Below, piece after piece: positions 8,280 to 16,260 of a stretch of DNA of 64,000 bases. Within the stretch, counting starts at the first letter, position 1. The number at the start of each line of letters is the position of its first letter. The position numbers and the translations under genes are program-made. The stretch covers positions 62,001 to 126,000 of the forward strand of contig NZ_JADKYP010000013.1 in NCBI RefSeq assembly GCF_015354405.1. The letters are read 5' to 3'. The DNA comes from Nocardia sp. BSTN01. Its GTDB lineage: Bacteria > Actinomycetota > Actinomycetes > Mycobacteriales > Mycobacteriaceae. The notes beneath the pieces were generated by a model. The model was not told where the DNA came from. It did no database searches and worked only from the letters and a program-made list of their open reading frames with translations.

Positions 8280-9122
8280 GTGCGGGTGATTTCAGCACGC
8301 GAGATGTGGACGTTGTTCGAGCCGATCCACGCGGTGACCTATTTCGCCCCGGAATGCCGGGCCGCATTCGAGCAGGCGGGGCTGCGCGGCTTCTGGCGTG
8401 GATACTTCGGCGGTCGCTCGGCGCCGTTCGGGGCGATCGGACCCGGCGTCGTGACAGCGACCTTCTTCGGCTTCTCCCCCGCCATGGTGGCCCGGGCGCT
8501 GCCGGGGGTGTGGGAGCTGGCGACGCCGCAGCGCGTCCTCGAGGCCCGCTCCGCCGGCGCCCGCGCCGCGCTGCTGCGGCTCGGCGGGAGCGACGACGAG
8601 TACGCCGAGGCGGCCGAACTGGCCCGGCAGGCCGCCACAGCGGTGGAGCTCGAAGGAAAACCCCTCGCCGCCGCCAATGCCGACCTGGCATGGCCCGAGG
8701 ACCCGCTGTCGATCCTGTGGCATGCCTGCACGGTGCTGCGCGAGCACCGGGGTGACGGCCACGTCGCGGCGCTGACCACCGCCGGACTGACCGGATGTCA
8801 GAGTCTGGCCTGGCGCGCCGCCACCGATTCCGGGCGCGACGTTCTGCAACCGGCTCGCGGCTGGGACGACGAGCACTGGGATCGCGCGCTCGCGGGCCTC
8901 ACCGAGCGAGGCTGGCTCGACACCGACGGCCGGCCCACGGCTGCCGGTTGTGCCGAATTCGACGAGATCGAAAGCCGCACCGACGATTTGGCCGCACGAC
9001 CGTGGCGAGCGGTCGGGGCCGCGTCGGCCGAACGCCTCGCCGAGCTGGTGCGACCGCTGGCCCGAGCCGCGCACACCGCGATGCCCGAGCGCACCCCCAT
9101 CGGCACCCTCCCCCGCCCCTGA
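8280..9122 (+). CDS. SCO6745-family protein of unknown function
   Basis: 280 residues beginning with the pattern AREMWTLFEPIHAVTYFAPECRAAFEQAGLRGFWRGYFGGRSAPFG, which I recognise from the actinobacterial SCO6745 family: a helical N-terminal half followed by a winged-helix-like C-terminal half (DRALAGLTERGWLDTDGRPTAAG). Function is not established. GTG at 8280 is the first start; GTG at 8286 is as plausible because AAGGGG lies at better distance from it. It stands alone between the exchanger and the lipase remnant. Confidence 0.65.
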   Translation: MRVISAREMWTLFEPIHAVTYFAPECRAAFEQAGLRGFWRGYFGGRSAPFGAIGPGVVTATFFGFSPAMVARALPGVWELATPQRVLEARSAGARAALLRLGGSDDEYAEAAELARQAATAVELEGKPLAAANADLAWPEDPLSILWHACTVLREHRGDGHVAALTTAGLTGCQSLAWRAATDSGRDVLQPARGWDDEHWDRALAGLTERGWLDTDGRPTAAGCAEFDEIESRTDDLAARPWRAVGAASAERLAELVRPLARAAHTAMPERTPIGTLPRP

Positions 9123-9166
9123 GCGGGATCGCTCGCCGTGCGGATCGAGCGGGTGAAAGGCGAGGT

Positions 9167-9466
9167 ATGACGTCCTGGCGTGCGCGGGCCGTGATCGCCC
9201 GGATGCGATGGCAGCGCAACAAGCGGTTCTACGCCGACCCCGCCGTCATGCGGGCGCGGTTGGCCGAGCATCAGGCGCCGCGGCGCTCCCGCCCACCGCA
9301 GCGCCTCGCCCGCCGGTGCGATATCGCCCATCGCACGGTCGACGGCCGCTCCGTCTACACCTTCACCCCGTTGGGCAGCCCCATGAAGAAGATCCCCGAA
9401 GCCCGTCGCGCCACCGACGAATTGGTGGCATCCCTCCACACCGCGGCGGCGCAGACCCTTCGGTAA
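9167..9466 (+). pseudogene. remnant of an HSL-type lipase with catalytic core deleted
   Basis: A 99-residue frame from ATG 9167. Its first 64 residues (ARMRWQRNKRFYADPAVMRA ... IAHRTVDGRSVYTFTPL) match in style the N-terminus of the HSL-type hydrolase at 3960-4970 (RNMRGRPVYTIRPLEGG). Its last 25 (IPEARRATDELVASL) match the C-terminal helix of such proteins (VPEARHAMRQLVRL). Everything between, including HGG, GDSAG and the catalytic His, is missing. The simplest reading is an in-frame internal deletion of about 230 residues. It is unlikely to be an enzyme. Confidence 0.55.
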
Positions 9467-9496
9467 CGCGAGGAGCGTTTCCGTTCGCCGAAAAAA

Positions 9497-9510
9497 CTGA
9501 CCAACGTCCC
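9497..9510 (+). promoter_or_regulatory. DosR-like box upstream of the phosphoribosyltransferase-hydrolase gene
   Basis: CTGACCAACGTCCC fits the pattern nnGAC-n4-GtCCC seen at eleven other places in this island. It ends 100 nt before the gene start; a possible -10 (CATAGT) lies about 55 nt further on, placing the box about 60 nt upstream of transcription, as is usual for DosR. Confidence 0.6.
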
Positions 9511-9610
9511 ACGCATCGGAGCCTTCGGCACGATTCGGCGTCGCCGGCGATCGCGCATAGTGGCCGTATGAGAACCGGCGGTATCGGAAGGGCCGGGCAG
9601 GAGGCATTCG

Positions 9611-10948
9611 ATGGTGTTTCGTGATCGCGTCGACGCGGGCAGCCGGCTCGCGACGCGTTTGATCGCCCTGCGTGACACCGATGTCGTCGTACTGGGCCTG
9701 CCGCGCGGCGGAGTACCGGTCGCCTTCGAAGTGGCCCGGGCACTGCACGCACCGCTGGACGTCCTGGTGATCCGCAAGCTGGGCGTCCCCTATCAGCCCG
9801 AACTCGCCTTCGGCGCGGTCGGCGAGGACGACACCCGCGTACTCAACAGTCTGGTCGTGCGCCGCGCCGGGTTGTCCGAGGACGACATCGATGCGGTGCT
9901 GCGGCACGAGCGGGCGGAACTGGCGCGTCGGGTGGACATGTACCGGCAGGGGCGCGACGGACCGTCGCTGCGTGGCCGGACCGTGGTGCTGGTCGACGAC
10001 GGCATCGCGACGGGGGCCACCGCCCGCGCCGCCTGCCGCGTGGCCCGTGCCCGCGGCGCCGCCCGTATCGTCCTGGCCACTCCCGTCGCCACACGCGAGG
10101 CGCTGGCGTCGCTGCGGCCGGAAGCCGACGACATCGTCTGCCTGAAAACGCCACTGCTCTTCGACGCGGTCGGCCAGTGGTACCGGCACTTCGGACAGAC
10201 GAGCGACGACGAAGTCGTCGATCTGCTCGCCCGGTCGGCGGTCGCCGCCCGCGAACCCCCCGGCGTGCCCGAGCCCGGCGATCCGCCGCTGGTCGACGAC
10301 GAGGTCACCATCACCATCGGGGAGGCCGAACTGAGCGGCCATCTGACGGTTCCGGAAGCCGCGACGGGCGTGGTCGTCTTCGCCCACGGCAGCGGCAGCA
10401 GCAGGCACAGTCCGCGCAACCGATTCGTCGCCACCTCCCTGCAGCGGGCCGGATTCGGAACGCTGCTGTTCGACCTGCTCACCTCCGCCGAAGAGCTCGA
10501 GCGCGCCAATGTCTTCGCCATCGGTCTGCTGGCGAATCGGCTGGCAGGTGTCACGCGGTGGCTCGCCGGGATGCACTACGCCGACGACCTCCCGATCGGG
10601 TACTTCGGCGCCAGCACCGGGGCCGCTGCCGCGCTGCGGGCGGCCGCCGATCCGGAACTGAGGATCGCCGCCGTCGTCTCCCGCGGCGGCCGGCCCGACC
10701 TCGCCGACCTCTTTCTGACCGCCGTGCGCGCGCCGACCCTGTTGATCGTGGGCGGAGACGATCCGGCGGTGATCGAACTGAACCGGTTTGCCCAGCGAGC
10801 GATGGCGTGCGAGACACGCGTCGAGATCGTGCCCGGCGCCACCCACCTGTTCGCCGAGCCCGGCACGCTGGAAGTCGTGGCCGAACTGGCCCGCGACTGG
10901 TTCCGCACCCATTTCCGCGGGTCGACGACCGACCGCACACGACCGTGA
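9611..10948 (+). CDS. phosphoribosyltransferase-dienelactone hydrolase-like fusion (Rv0571c-like)
   Basis: 445 residues. Residues 1-215 are a type I phosphoribosyltransferase: LGLPRGGVPVAFEVA near 28-42 and the PRPP loop VVLVDDGIATGATA at 125-138. Residues about 228-440 are an alpha/beta-hydrolase: FAHGSGSSRHSPRN, nucleophile GASTGAAA (Ser near 334), acid VGGDDPAV and His GATHLF. The same two-domain order occurs in M. tuberculosis Rv0571c, a DosR-regulon protein of unknown activity. A DosR-like box upstream supports equivalent control. Start ATG at 9611 follows GGCAGGAGGC. Confidence 0.85.
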   Translation: MVFRDRVDAGSRLATRLIALRDTDVVVLGLPRGGVPVAFEVARALHAPLDVLVIRKLGVPYQPELAFGAVGEDDTRVLNSLVVRRAGLSEDDIDAVLRHERAELARRVDMYRQGRDGPSLRGRTVVLVDDGIATGATARAACRVARARGAARIVLATPVATREALASLRPEADDIVCLKTPLLFDAVGQWYRHFGQTSDDEVVDLLARSAVAAREPPGVPEPGDPPLVDDEVTITIGEAELSGHLTVPEAATGVVVFAHGSGSSRHSPRNRFVATSLQRAGFGTLLFDLLTSAEELERANVFAIGLLANRLAGVTRWLAGMHYADDLPIGYFGASTGAAAALRAAADPELRIAAVVSRGGRPDLADLFLTAVRAPTLLIVGGDDPAVIELNRFAQRAMACETRVEIVPGATHLFAEPGTLEVVAELARDWFRTHFRGSTTDRTRP

Positions 10949-11089
10949 CCGGGTATTCCGCCGTACCGCCCGCCCTTCTCCGGCCGCGCGGCAGATTCGA
11001 AAGTCCTTGATAATTCCCGACTTCCGGCACCCGTGCGCCACCGGTATCGAGCACATCACCGCACCCCGGGCCACATGGTCCACATTCCG

Positions 11090-11103
11090 GTGACTTTGGT
11101 CCA
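11090..11103 (+). promoter_or_regulatory. DosR-like box upstream of the Rv2004c-like gene
   Basis: GTGACTTTGGTCCA, an imperfect GGGAC/GTCCC palindrome, ends 36 nt before the ATG at 11140. A second weaker GGGCC/GGTCC arrangement sits about 20 nt upstream near 11067-11081 and could be a secondary site. Confidence 0.6.
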
Positions 11104-11139
11104 TCACGAATTCTCCGGTCATCGGCGACGCTGGTACCG

Positions 11140-12603
11140 ATGGAGACCAACGATCCCTTCGCCGCGCTCGCCGAAACGCATTCGGCGGTGGTGGTGCTGT
11201 ACGGCGACCGGGCCTACAAGATCAAGAAGCCGGTGCGGACCGACTTTCTCGACTTCTCCACGCGCGCCGCGCGCGAAGCCGCGTGCCTTCGCGAACTCGA
11301 GCTCAATCGGCGGTTCGCTCCCGATGTGTACCTCGGCATCGGGCACCTGTCCGATCCGACGCGGGATGCGGACGAACCCGTGCTGCTGATGCGCCGGCTC
11401 CCCGATGCCGCCCGGTTGTCGCGGCGCCTCGACGATCCGGCCGTCGCCCGCGACATCCTGTCGGTGCTCGTTCGCGATGTGGCCGCCTGGCACGACCGGG
11501 CGCCGACCGGGACGGCGATCGAACGCGCGGCGACGGTGGCGGCCGTTCGGGAGCGCTGGAAGTCGTTGCTGTCCGGGATGACCCATCCCCCGATCGAACC
11601 CGCTGCGGCGCGGGAGCTGACCGACCTGGCGATGCGTTACCTCGACGGACGAAAGGCGTTGTTCGACAAGCGCATCGCTACCGGGCGCATCGTCGACGGC
11701 CACGGCGATCTGCGCGCCGACGACATCTTCGTCACCGACGACGGCGTGCGGGTCATCGACTGCCTCGACTTCGACGACGAACTCCGCCACGTCGATCGGC
11801 TCGACGACATCTGCTTTCTGGCCATGGATCTGGAACGACTCGGGTACCCGGACCTGGGCCGGGCCGTCGCCGAGGAGTACCTCGAAGCGACCGGCGACCC
11901 GGCGCCGGACTCGCTGTATCACCACTACGTCGCCTATCGGGCGGCGGTGCGCGCGAAGGTCGACTGCGTGCGGTTCGGGCAGGGGGAACGGCGAGCGGCG
12001 GCCGGTGCGGTGCGGCACGTCGAGGTCGCCCTGCGACACCTCGCCGCCGGCGCGGTGCGCCTCGTGCTGGTCGGTGGCCTGCCGGGTACCGGCAAATCGA
12101 CGATCGCCCGCCGCCTGGCCACCGCGACCGGCGCGATCCTGTTGTCCAGCGACCACATTCGCGCCGTTGCGCGCGCCGAAGGCGTCCTTGACGGCGCGAC
12201 CGGCGAATACGACCACGGCGCCTACACCCCCGCCGCCCGCGATCACGTCTACGCGGTCATGTGCGCCGAGGCACGGACCCTGCTCGCCGCGGGCCGCTCG
12301 GTCGTTCTGGACGCCAGCTGGATCGACGATGCGCAACGACGCCGCGCGTCTCGGCTCGCCATCGAGACCGCAGCCGACCTCGTCGAACTTTGTTGCAGCG
12401 CACCGGCTTCCGTGGCCGCCGCGCGCATCACGGCGCGCACCGGATCCGAATCCGACGCCACACCCACCGTCGCGGCGGCCATGGCCGCGGATCGCGACCC
12501 GTGGCCCGGTGCGGTGGTACTGGATACCACCGCACCGGTGGACGAGACCACCGAGGCCGCGCTGCGTAGTTATCGGCACATCGAGGAGGGGACGCGCTCA
12601 TGA
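11140..12603 (+). CDS. APH-like kinase / AAA-type kinase fusion (Rv2004c-like)
   Basis: 487 residues with two kinase folds. Residues 1-295 resemble aminoglycoside-phosphotransferase-like kinases: lysines in YKIKKPV, catalytic loop DGHGDLRADDIF and metal-binding IDCLDFDDELR. Residues 305-480 form a P-loop kinase with Walker A GLPGTGKS near 313-320 followed by an Asp-containing VVLDASWIDD strand. M. tuberculosis Rv2004c has this organisation and belongs to the DosR regulon; its substrate is unknown. A DosR-like box 36 nt upstream agrees. Confidence 0.85.
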   Translation: METNDPFAALAETHSAVVVLYGDRAYKIKKPVRTDFLDFSTRAAREAACLRELELNRRFAPDVYLGIGHLSDPTRDADEPVLLMRRLPDAARLSRRLDDPAVARDILSVLVRDVAAWHDRAPTGTAIERAATVAAVRERWKSLLSGMTHPPIEPAAARELTDLAMRYLDGRKALFDKRIATGRIVDGHGDLRADDIFVTDDGVRVIDCLDFDDELRHVDRLDDICFLAMDLERLGYPDLGRAVAEEYLEATGDPAPDSLYHHYVAYRAAVRAKVDCVRFGQGERRAAAGAVRHVEVALRHLAAGAVRLVLVGGLPGTGKSTIARRLATATGAILLSSDHIRAVARAEGVLDGATGEYDHGAYTPAARDHVYAVMCAEARTLLAAGRSVVLDASWIDDAQRRRASRLAIETAADLVELCCSAPASVAAARITARTGSESDATPTVAAAMAADRDPWPGAVVLDTTAPVDETTEAALRSYRHIEEGTRS

Positions 12604-12695
12604 CCGCGGAGCCGACCGGGACGCGCGCCCTGGGCGGTCGCCGCCGGGTACTGCTCGAACGGTGCGTGCACGGTGACGAGCGGCGATTGCCGTGA
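12600..12695 (+). CDS. possible 31-residue peptide coupled to the kinase gene
   Basis: An ATG overlaps the kinase stop (ATGA), giving MTAEPTGTRALGGRRR and ending at a TGA at 12693. It is Arg-rich with no recognisable domain. The overlap would allow coupled translation, but a reading frame this short arises easily by chance in high-GC DNA. Confidence 0.2.
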   Translation: MTAEPTGTRALGGRRRVLLERCVHGDERRLP

Positions 12696-12728
12696 TACCG
12701 GTGTCGCGGACCATGGTCGCGGCACCTC

Positions 12729-12742
12729 GGGACCAACGGCCC
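12729..12742 (+). promoter_or_regulatory. DosR-like box upstream of the first Acg gene
   Basis: GGGACCAACGGCCC ends 35 nt before the ATG at 12778. One of the best palindromes of the set. Confidence 0.7.
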
Positions 12743-12777
12743 CTCCGCGGCGCAGAGGGCGAACCTACCGTCGAGAT

Positions 12778-13767
12778 ATGAACACAGTGCCCTCACGCGA
12801 CGTCGTCGAGACAGCGGTCCGGATGGCAGGCCGTGCGCCGTCGCTGCACAACAGTCAGCCGTGGCGGTGGATGTTCGACGGGGCGCAGCTGCGGCTGTTC
12901 AGCGTGCACGAACGCATGCTGCCGACGACCGACGACACCGGCCGGCAGCTCGTGATCAGCTGCGGCGTCGTACTCGACCACCTGCGCGCGGCGATAGCCG
13001 CCCACGGGTGGCGCGCGATCGTGGCGACCTTCCAGAACCCCAACGACCGCACCCACCTCGCCGATGTCCGGTTCGAGCCGTCGCCGTACATCACCGACGG
13101 TGACCGCGAACGCGCCGACGCCATGGCGCGCCGGTACACCGACCGGCTCCCGTTCGACGAACCGGAGGGCTGGGAGCCGTTCGAGACCGTCCTGCGCACG
13201 GTGTTCGACCCCGAGGACACGATCGTCGACGTCCTGCCCGACGACAGCCGCGCGGAACTGGCCCGGGCGTCGGAGCTCACCGCGTCGGTGCGCCGCTACG
13301 ATGCCGACTATCACGCCGAATTGCATTGGTGGACAGGGCATGTGGTGGCCCAGACCGGCATTCCCCGGGAAGCGCTGGTGAGTGAGGAGGAACGCGGGCG
13401 CGTCGACGTCGGGCGGAGGTTGCCCACGGTCACCGGCGAACCACGTCGCACCGAGGTGCGCGCCGACCGGTCGAAGATCCTCGTGCTGTCGACCTACGGC
13501 GACAGCCCCGCCGAATGGCTGGCCTGCGGACGGGTGCTGTCCACCGTCCTGCTGGAGTGCACGCTCGCCGGCTACGCCACCTGCCCGCTGACCCATCTCA
13601 CGGAGGTCCCGCGCAGTCGCGGCGTGGTCACGCGGTTGCTCGGCCGCAATGCCTTCCCGCAGGTACTGATTCGCGTCGGGCGGGCGCCGGAGAATCAACC
13701 GCGCCCGGACCCGACGCCACGGCTGCCGTTGCGCGAGATCCTGCGCGTCACCGACGGCGCCGGCTAA
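12778..13767 (+). CDS. Acg-family FMN-binding nitroreductase-like protein (copy 1)
   Basis: 329 residues with the signature RAPSLHNSQPWRW near residues 19-31, LVISCGVVLDHLRAAI, an ELHWWTGH segment and ATCPLTHLTEVP near the C-terminus. Acg proteins (M. tuberculosis Rv2032, Rv3127, Rv3131) are DosR-regulon members of the nitroreductase fold; some have a lid over FMN and are thought to sequester flavin rather than reduce substrates. A second copy is at 21973-22971. Start ATG at 12778 lies 35 nt beyond a DosR-like box. Confidence 0.9.
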   Translation: MNTVPSRDVVETAVRMAGRAPSLHNSQPWRWMFDGAQLRLFSVHERMLPTTDDTGRQLVISCGVVLDHLRAAIAAHGWRAIVATFQNPNDRTHLADVRFEPSPYITDGDRERADAMARRYTDRLPFDEPEGWEPFETVLRTVFDPEDTIVDVLPDDSRAELARASELTASVRRYDADYHAELHWWTGHVVAQTGIPREALVSEEERGRVDVGRRLPTVTGEPRRTEVRADRSKILVLSTYGDSPAEWLACGRVLSTVLLECTLAGYATCPLTHLTEVPRSRGVVTRLLGRNAFPQVLIRVGRAPENQPRPDPTPRLPLREILRVTDGAG

Positions 13768-13881
13768 CCGATCGTCCCGGCGAATCGCTTGCCGTCAGCA
13801 CCGCGCCCGCTGTCACCGCACTGCCGGCACCGTTCGTCTCAGCGCTGCCCGCGGGTACTGGCGTGGTGTGCGGGCGCGGCG

Positions 13882-15156
13882 CTACCGTGCGAGAGATCGG
13901 CGCGCGAAGTAGATCGCCGCACCGATCGCCAGCACGACCGCGCCCGATACCACGGACGTGAGCGGGAGGGTGCAGGCCAGTACTACGCAGCCCACGGCGC
14001 CGACCACCGGAACCACGCGCGGCGGTCTGCCTTCCTCCGGAGTCAGCGTCCACGCGGAGGCGTTCGCGACGGCGTAGTAGCCGAGCACCGCGAAGGACGA
14101 GAATCCGATCGCGCCACGGAGATCGGCGGTCGCGGCGATCAGCGCCACGACCGCCCCGACCACCAGTTCGGCTCGATGCGGGACGGCGAAACGCGGATGG
14201 ACCGCGGCCAGCCGATGCGGCAGATGCCGATCCCGGGCCATGGCGAAGGTGGTGCGCGAGACCCCGAGGATCAATGCCAGCAGGGAGCCGAGCGCGGCGA
14301 CCGCCGCCCCGGCACGCACCACGGGCACGAGCCCGGGTCGCCCCGCCGCGCGCGCCGTCTCGGCGAGCGGCGCTGCGGCCGAGGCCAATTCGTGCGGCCC
14401 GAGCACCGTCAGCGCCGCGACGGCGACCACCGCGTAGACGACCAGCGTGATGCCGAGGGCCAGCGGGATCGCCCGCGGGATGATGCGGGCGGGGTCGCGG
14501 ACCTCCGCACCGAGGGTGGCGATGCGGGCGTAACCGGCGAACGCGAAGAACAACAGTCCGGCGGCCTGCAGAATGCCCCGGACCGATGTGTCGGCTCCGA
14601 TCGCCAACCGGCCCGCGTCGGCGGCGGAACCGGCGAACGCCGCGACGACGACCGCGGCCAGCACGGCCAGCACCAGCGCGACGACGATCCGGGTCAGCAG
14701 CGCCGACTTCTGCACGCCGCGATAGTTCACCGCGGTGAGCGCGACCACCGCCGCGACCGCCACCGCATGCGCATGGCCGGGCCAGGCGTAGGCACCGACG
14801 GTGAGTGCCATCGCCGCACACGAGGCCGTCTTACCGACGACGAAGCCCCAGCCGGCGAGATACCCCCAGAACTCCCCCAGGCGTTCCCGGCCGTAGACGT
14901 AGGTGCCGCCGGAGGCGGGATAGCGAGCGGCCAGACGGGCCGAGGAGGTGGCATTGCAGTAGGCGACGACGGCCGCGATCGCCAGCCCGATCAGCAGACC
15001 GGATCCCGCCGCGGCAGCCGCCGGGCCCAGCGCGGCGAAGATACCCGCGCCGATCATCGACCCGAGTCCGATCACCACCGCGTCGCCGAGGCCGAGCCGA
15101 CGGCACAGGCCGGCCGTTGCCTCGGAATCCATGAGCTCGAAGATAACGGAGTCCAC
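13882..15156 (-). CDS. APC-superfamily amino-acid permease
   Basis: 424 residues, about 12 hydrophobic segments. The first helix carries the family motif IGLGSMIGAGIFAALGPAA, followed by the second conserved segment YCNATSSARLAARYPASGGTYVYGRERLGEFWGYLAGW. This marks an amino-acid/polyamine/organocation transporter; the substrate is not predictable. Starts are GTG at 15156 or ATG at 15132 (MDSEATAG); neither has a clear ribosome site. It is the only ordinary transport gene inside the dormancy island and I see no DosR-like box for it. Confidence 0.85.
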   Translation of the reverse strand: MDSVIFELMDSEATAGLCRRLGLGDAVVIGLGSMIGAGIFAALGPAAAAAGSGLLIGLAIAAVVAYCNATSSARLAARYPASGGTYVYGRERLGEFWGYLAGWGFVVGKTASCAAMALTVGAYAWPGHAHAVAVAAVVALTAVNYRGVQKSALLTRIVVALVLAVLAAVVVAAFAGSAADAGRLAIGADTSVRGILQAAGLLFFAFAGYARIATLGAEVRDPARIIPRAIPLALGITLVVYAVVAVAALTVLGPHELASAAAPLAETARAAGRPGLVPVVRAGAAVAALGSLLALILGVSRTTFAMARDRHLPHRLAAVHPRFAVPHRAELVVGAVVALIAATADLRGAIGFSSFAVLGYYAVANASAWTLTPEEGRPPRVVPVVGAVGCVVLACTLPLTSVVSGAVVLAIGAAIYFARRSLAR

Positions 15157-15188
15157 GCGCGCCCGCCTGCCGGCCGCGCGTGACGCCG

Positions 15189-15614
15189 TCAGGCCTCGGT
15201 CGAAGCGCCGTCAGGCTCGGTCAGCGCATCGATGGCGTCGCGGAGTTTCGCGGCGGCCTCGGTCGCGATCGGTTGCAGTCCGGGATCACCGGTGACCTGC
15301 ACCATGACCTCGGGATCCATCGCTTCGACGATGACGGCTCCCGCGTCGCCCGGGTCGCGCCGCACGATCACGTTGCAGGGCAATAGCAATCCGATGCGGC
15401 GGTCGACGCCGACCGCGCGATGCGCCAGCGGCGGGTTGCACGCCCCGAGGATGAGGTAGTCCTCCATCTCCTCGCCGAGTTTGGCCTTCAGGGTCGCGGC
15501 CATATCGATCTCGGTCAGCACTCCGAAACCCTGCTCGGCCAGTGCGGCCCGCGTCCGCTGGACGGCATCGTCGAACCGGTCGGTGTGCAGCGTGGTGGAA
15601 ATCGCCAGATTCAT
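15189..15614 (-). CDS. DUF302 domain protein
   Basis: 141 residues, a single DUF302 fold: TDRFDDAVQRTRAALAEQGFGVLTEIDM near the N-terminus, GACNPPLAHRAVGVDRRIGLLLPCNVIVRR in the core and VQVTGDPGLQPIATEAAAKLRDAI at the end. DUF302 proteins are often encoded near sulfur-redox and persulfide-responsive genes; two Cys (GACNP and LPCN) are seen here. Last gene of the run CsoR-like repressor, DUF2892 protein, DUF302 protein, with 28-nt and 38-nt gaps. A related domain is fused to a GyrI-like domain at 34304-35185. Confidence 0.85.
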   Translation of the reverse strand: MNLAISTTLHTDRFDDAVQRTRAALAEQGFGVLTEIDMAATLKAKLGEEMEDYLILGACNPPLAHRAVGVDRRIGLLLPCNVIVRRDPGDAGAVIVEAMDPEVMVQVTGDPGLQPIATEAAAKLRDAIDALTEPDGASTEA

Positions 15615-15642
15615 GGTCGCCCGCTTTCTGTCGATGATGGGG

Positions 15643-15885
15643 TCAGGTTCGTGAGACGGCGCAGCCGGCGGTGGCCGGCAACCCCAGCCGCCGGAGCAGC
15701 AGGGTCGCCGGGCACCAGCCCGCGACGCCGTAGAGCAGCAGATTCGCGCCGACGAACCCGGTGAGAACGAGCCACCAGCCCGACCATGCCGCGGCCGCGA
15801 CCACACTGATCAGCACGAGGGTGCCGGCCAGCAGCGGTACGACGCGGGCGATGGACCAGCCCTGGTGGCGAGGTAGGTTCGGCAT
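15643..15885 (-). CDS. DUF2892 (YgaP-type) small membrane protein
   Basis: 80 residues with two hydrophobic helices (VVPLLAGTLVLISVVAAAAW and LVLTGFVGANLLLYGVAGWC) and a WCPATLLLRRLGL ending typical of DUF2892. This domain is the membrane anchor of YgaP-type rhodaneses and is common beside sulfide-responsive regulators. Start ATG at 15885 has GGAAGTG upstream. It sits between the CsoR/CstR-like repressor and the DUF302 gene. Confidence 0.8.
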   Translation of the reverse strand: MPNLPRHQGWSIARVVPLLAGTLVLISVVAAAAWSGWWLVLTGFVGANLLLYGVAGWCPATLLLRRLGLPATAGCAVSRT

Positions 15886-15923
15886 GCGTTCACTTCCGAA
15901 AATGGGTTGGGCGCCTTCGCTTT

Positions 15924-16214
<291 letters not shown>

Positions 16215-16218
16215 CTAC

Positions 16219-16252
16219 CCCTCCAGCATACCCCTGGGGGTATGCTGGAGGG
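16219..16252. promoter_or_regulatory. CsoR/CstR operator within a 34-nt perfect palindrome
   Basis: The core CATACCCC-TG-GGGGTATG (16227-16244) is extended to 16-nt arms with a 2-nt centre. It lies between the stop of the mmpL gene (16261) and the start of the repressor gene (16193), so it can serve as operator for the repressor and may also fold as a hairpin in the mmpL transcript. Confidence 0.8.
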
Positions 16253-16260
16253 TTGTGGCG

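Noticed and set aside
11067-11081. Second GGGCC/GGTCC arrangement upstream of the Rv2004c-like gene
   Set aside because: Half-site spacing is one base off from the other boxes, so it is not listed as a DosR site; it may still be a weak secondary one.
8798-11122. 774-codon open frame on the minus strand
   Set aside because: Antisense to the SCO6745-like, lipase-remnant and phosphoribosyltransferase genes; low-complexity translation with no recognisable fold.
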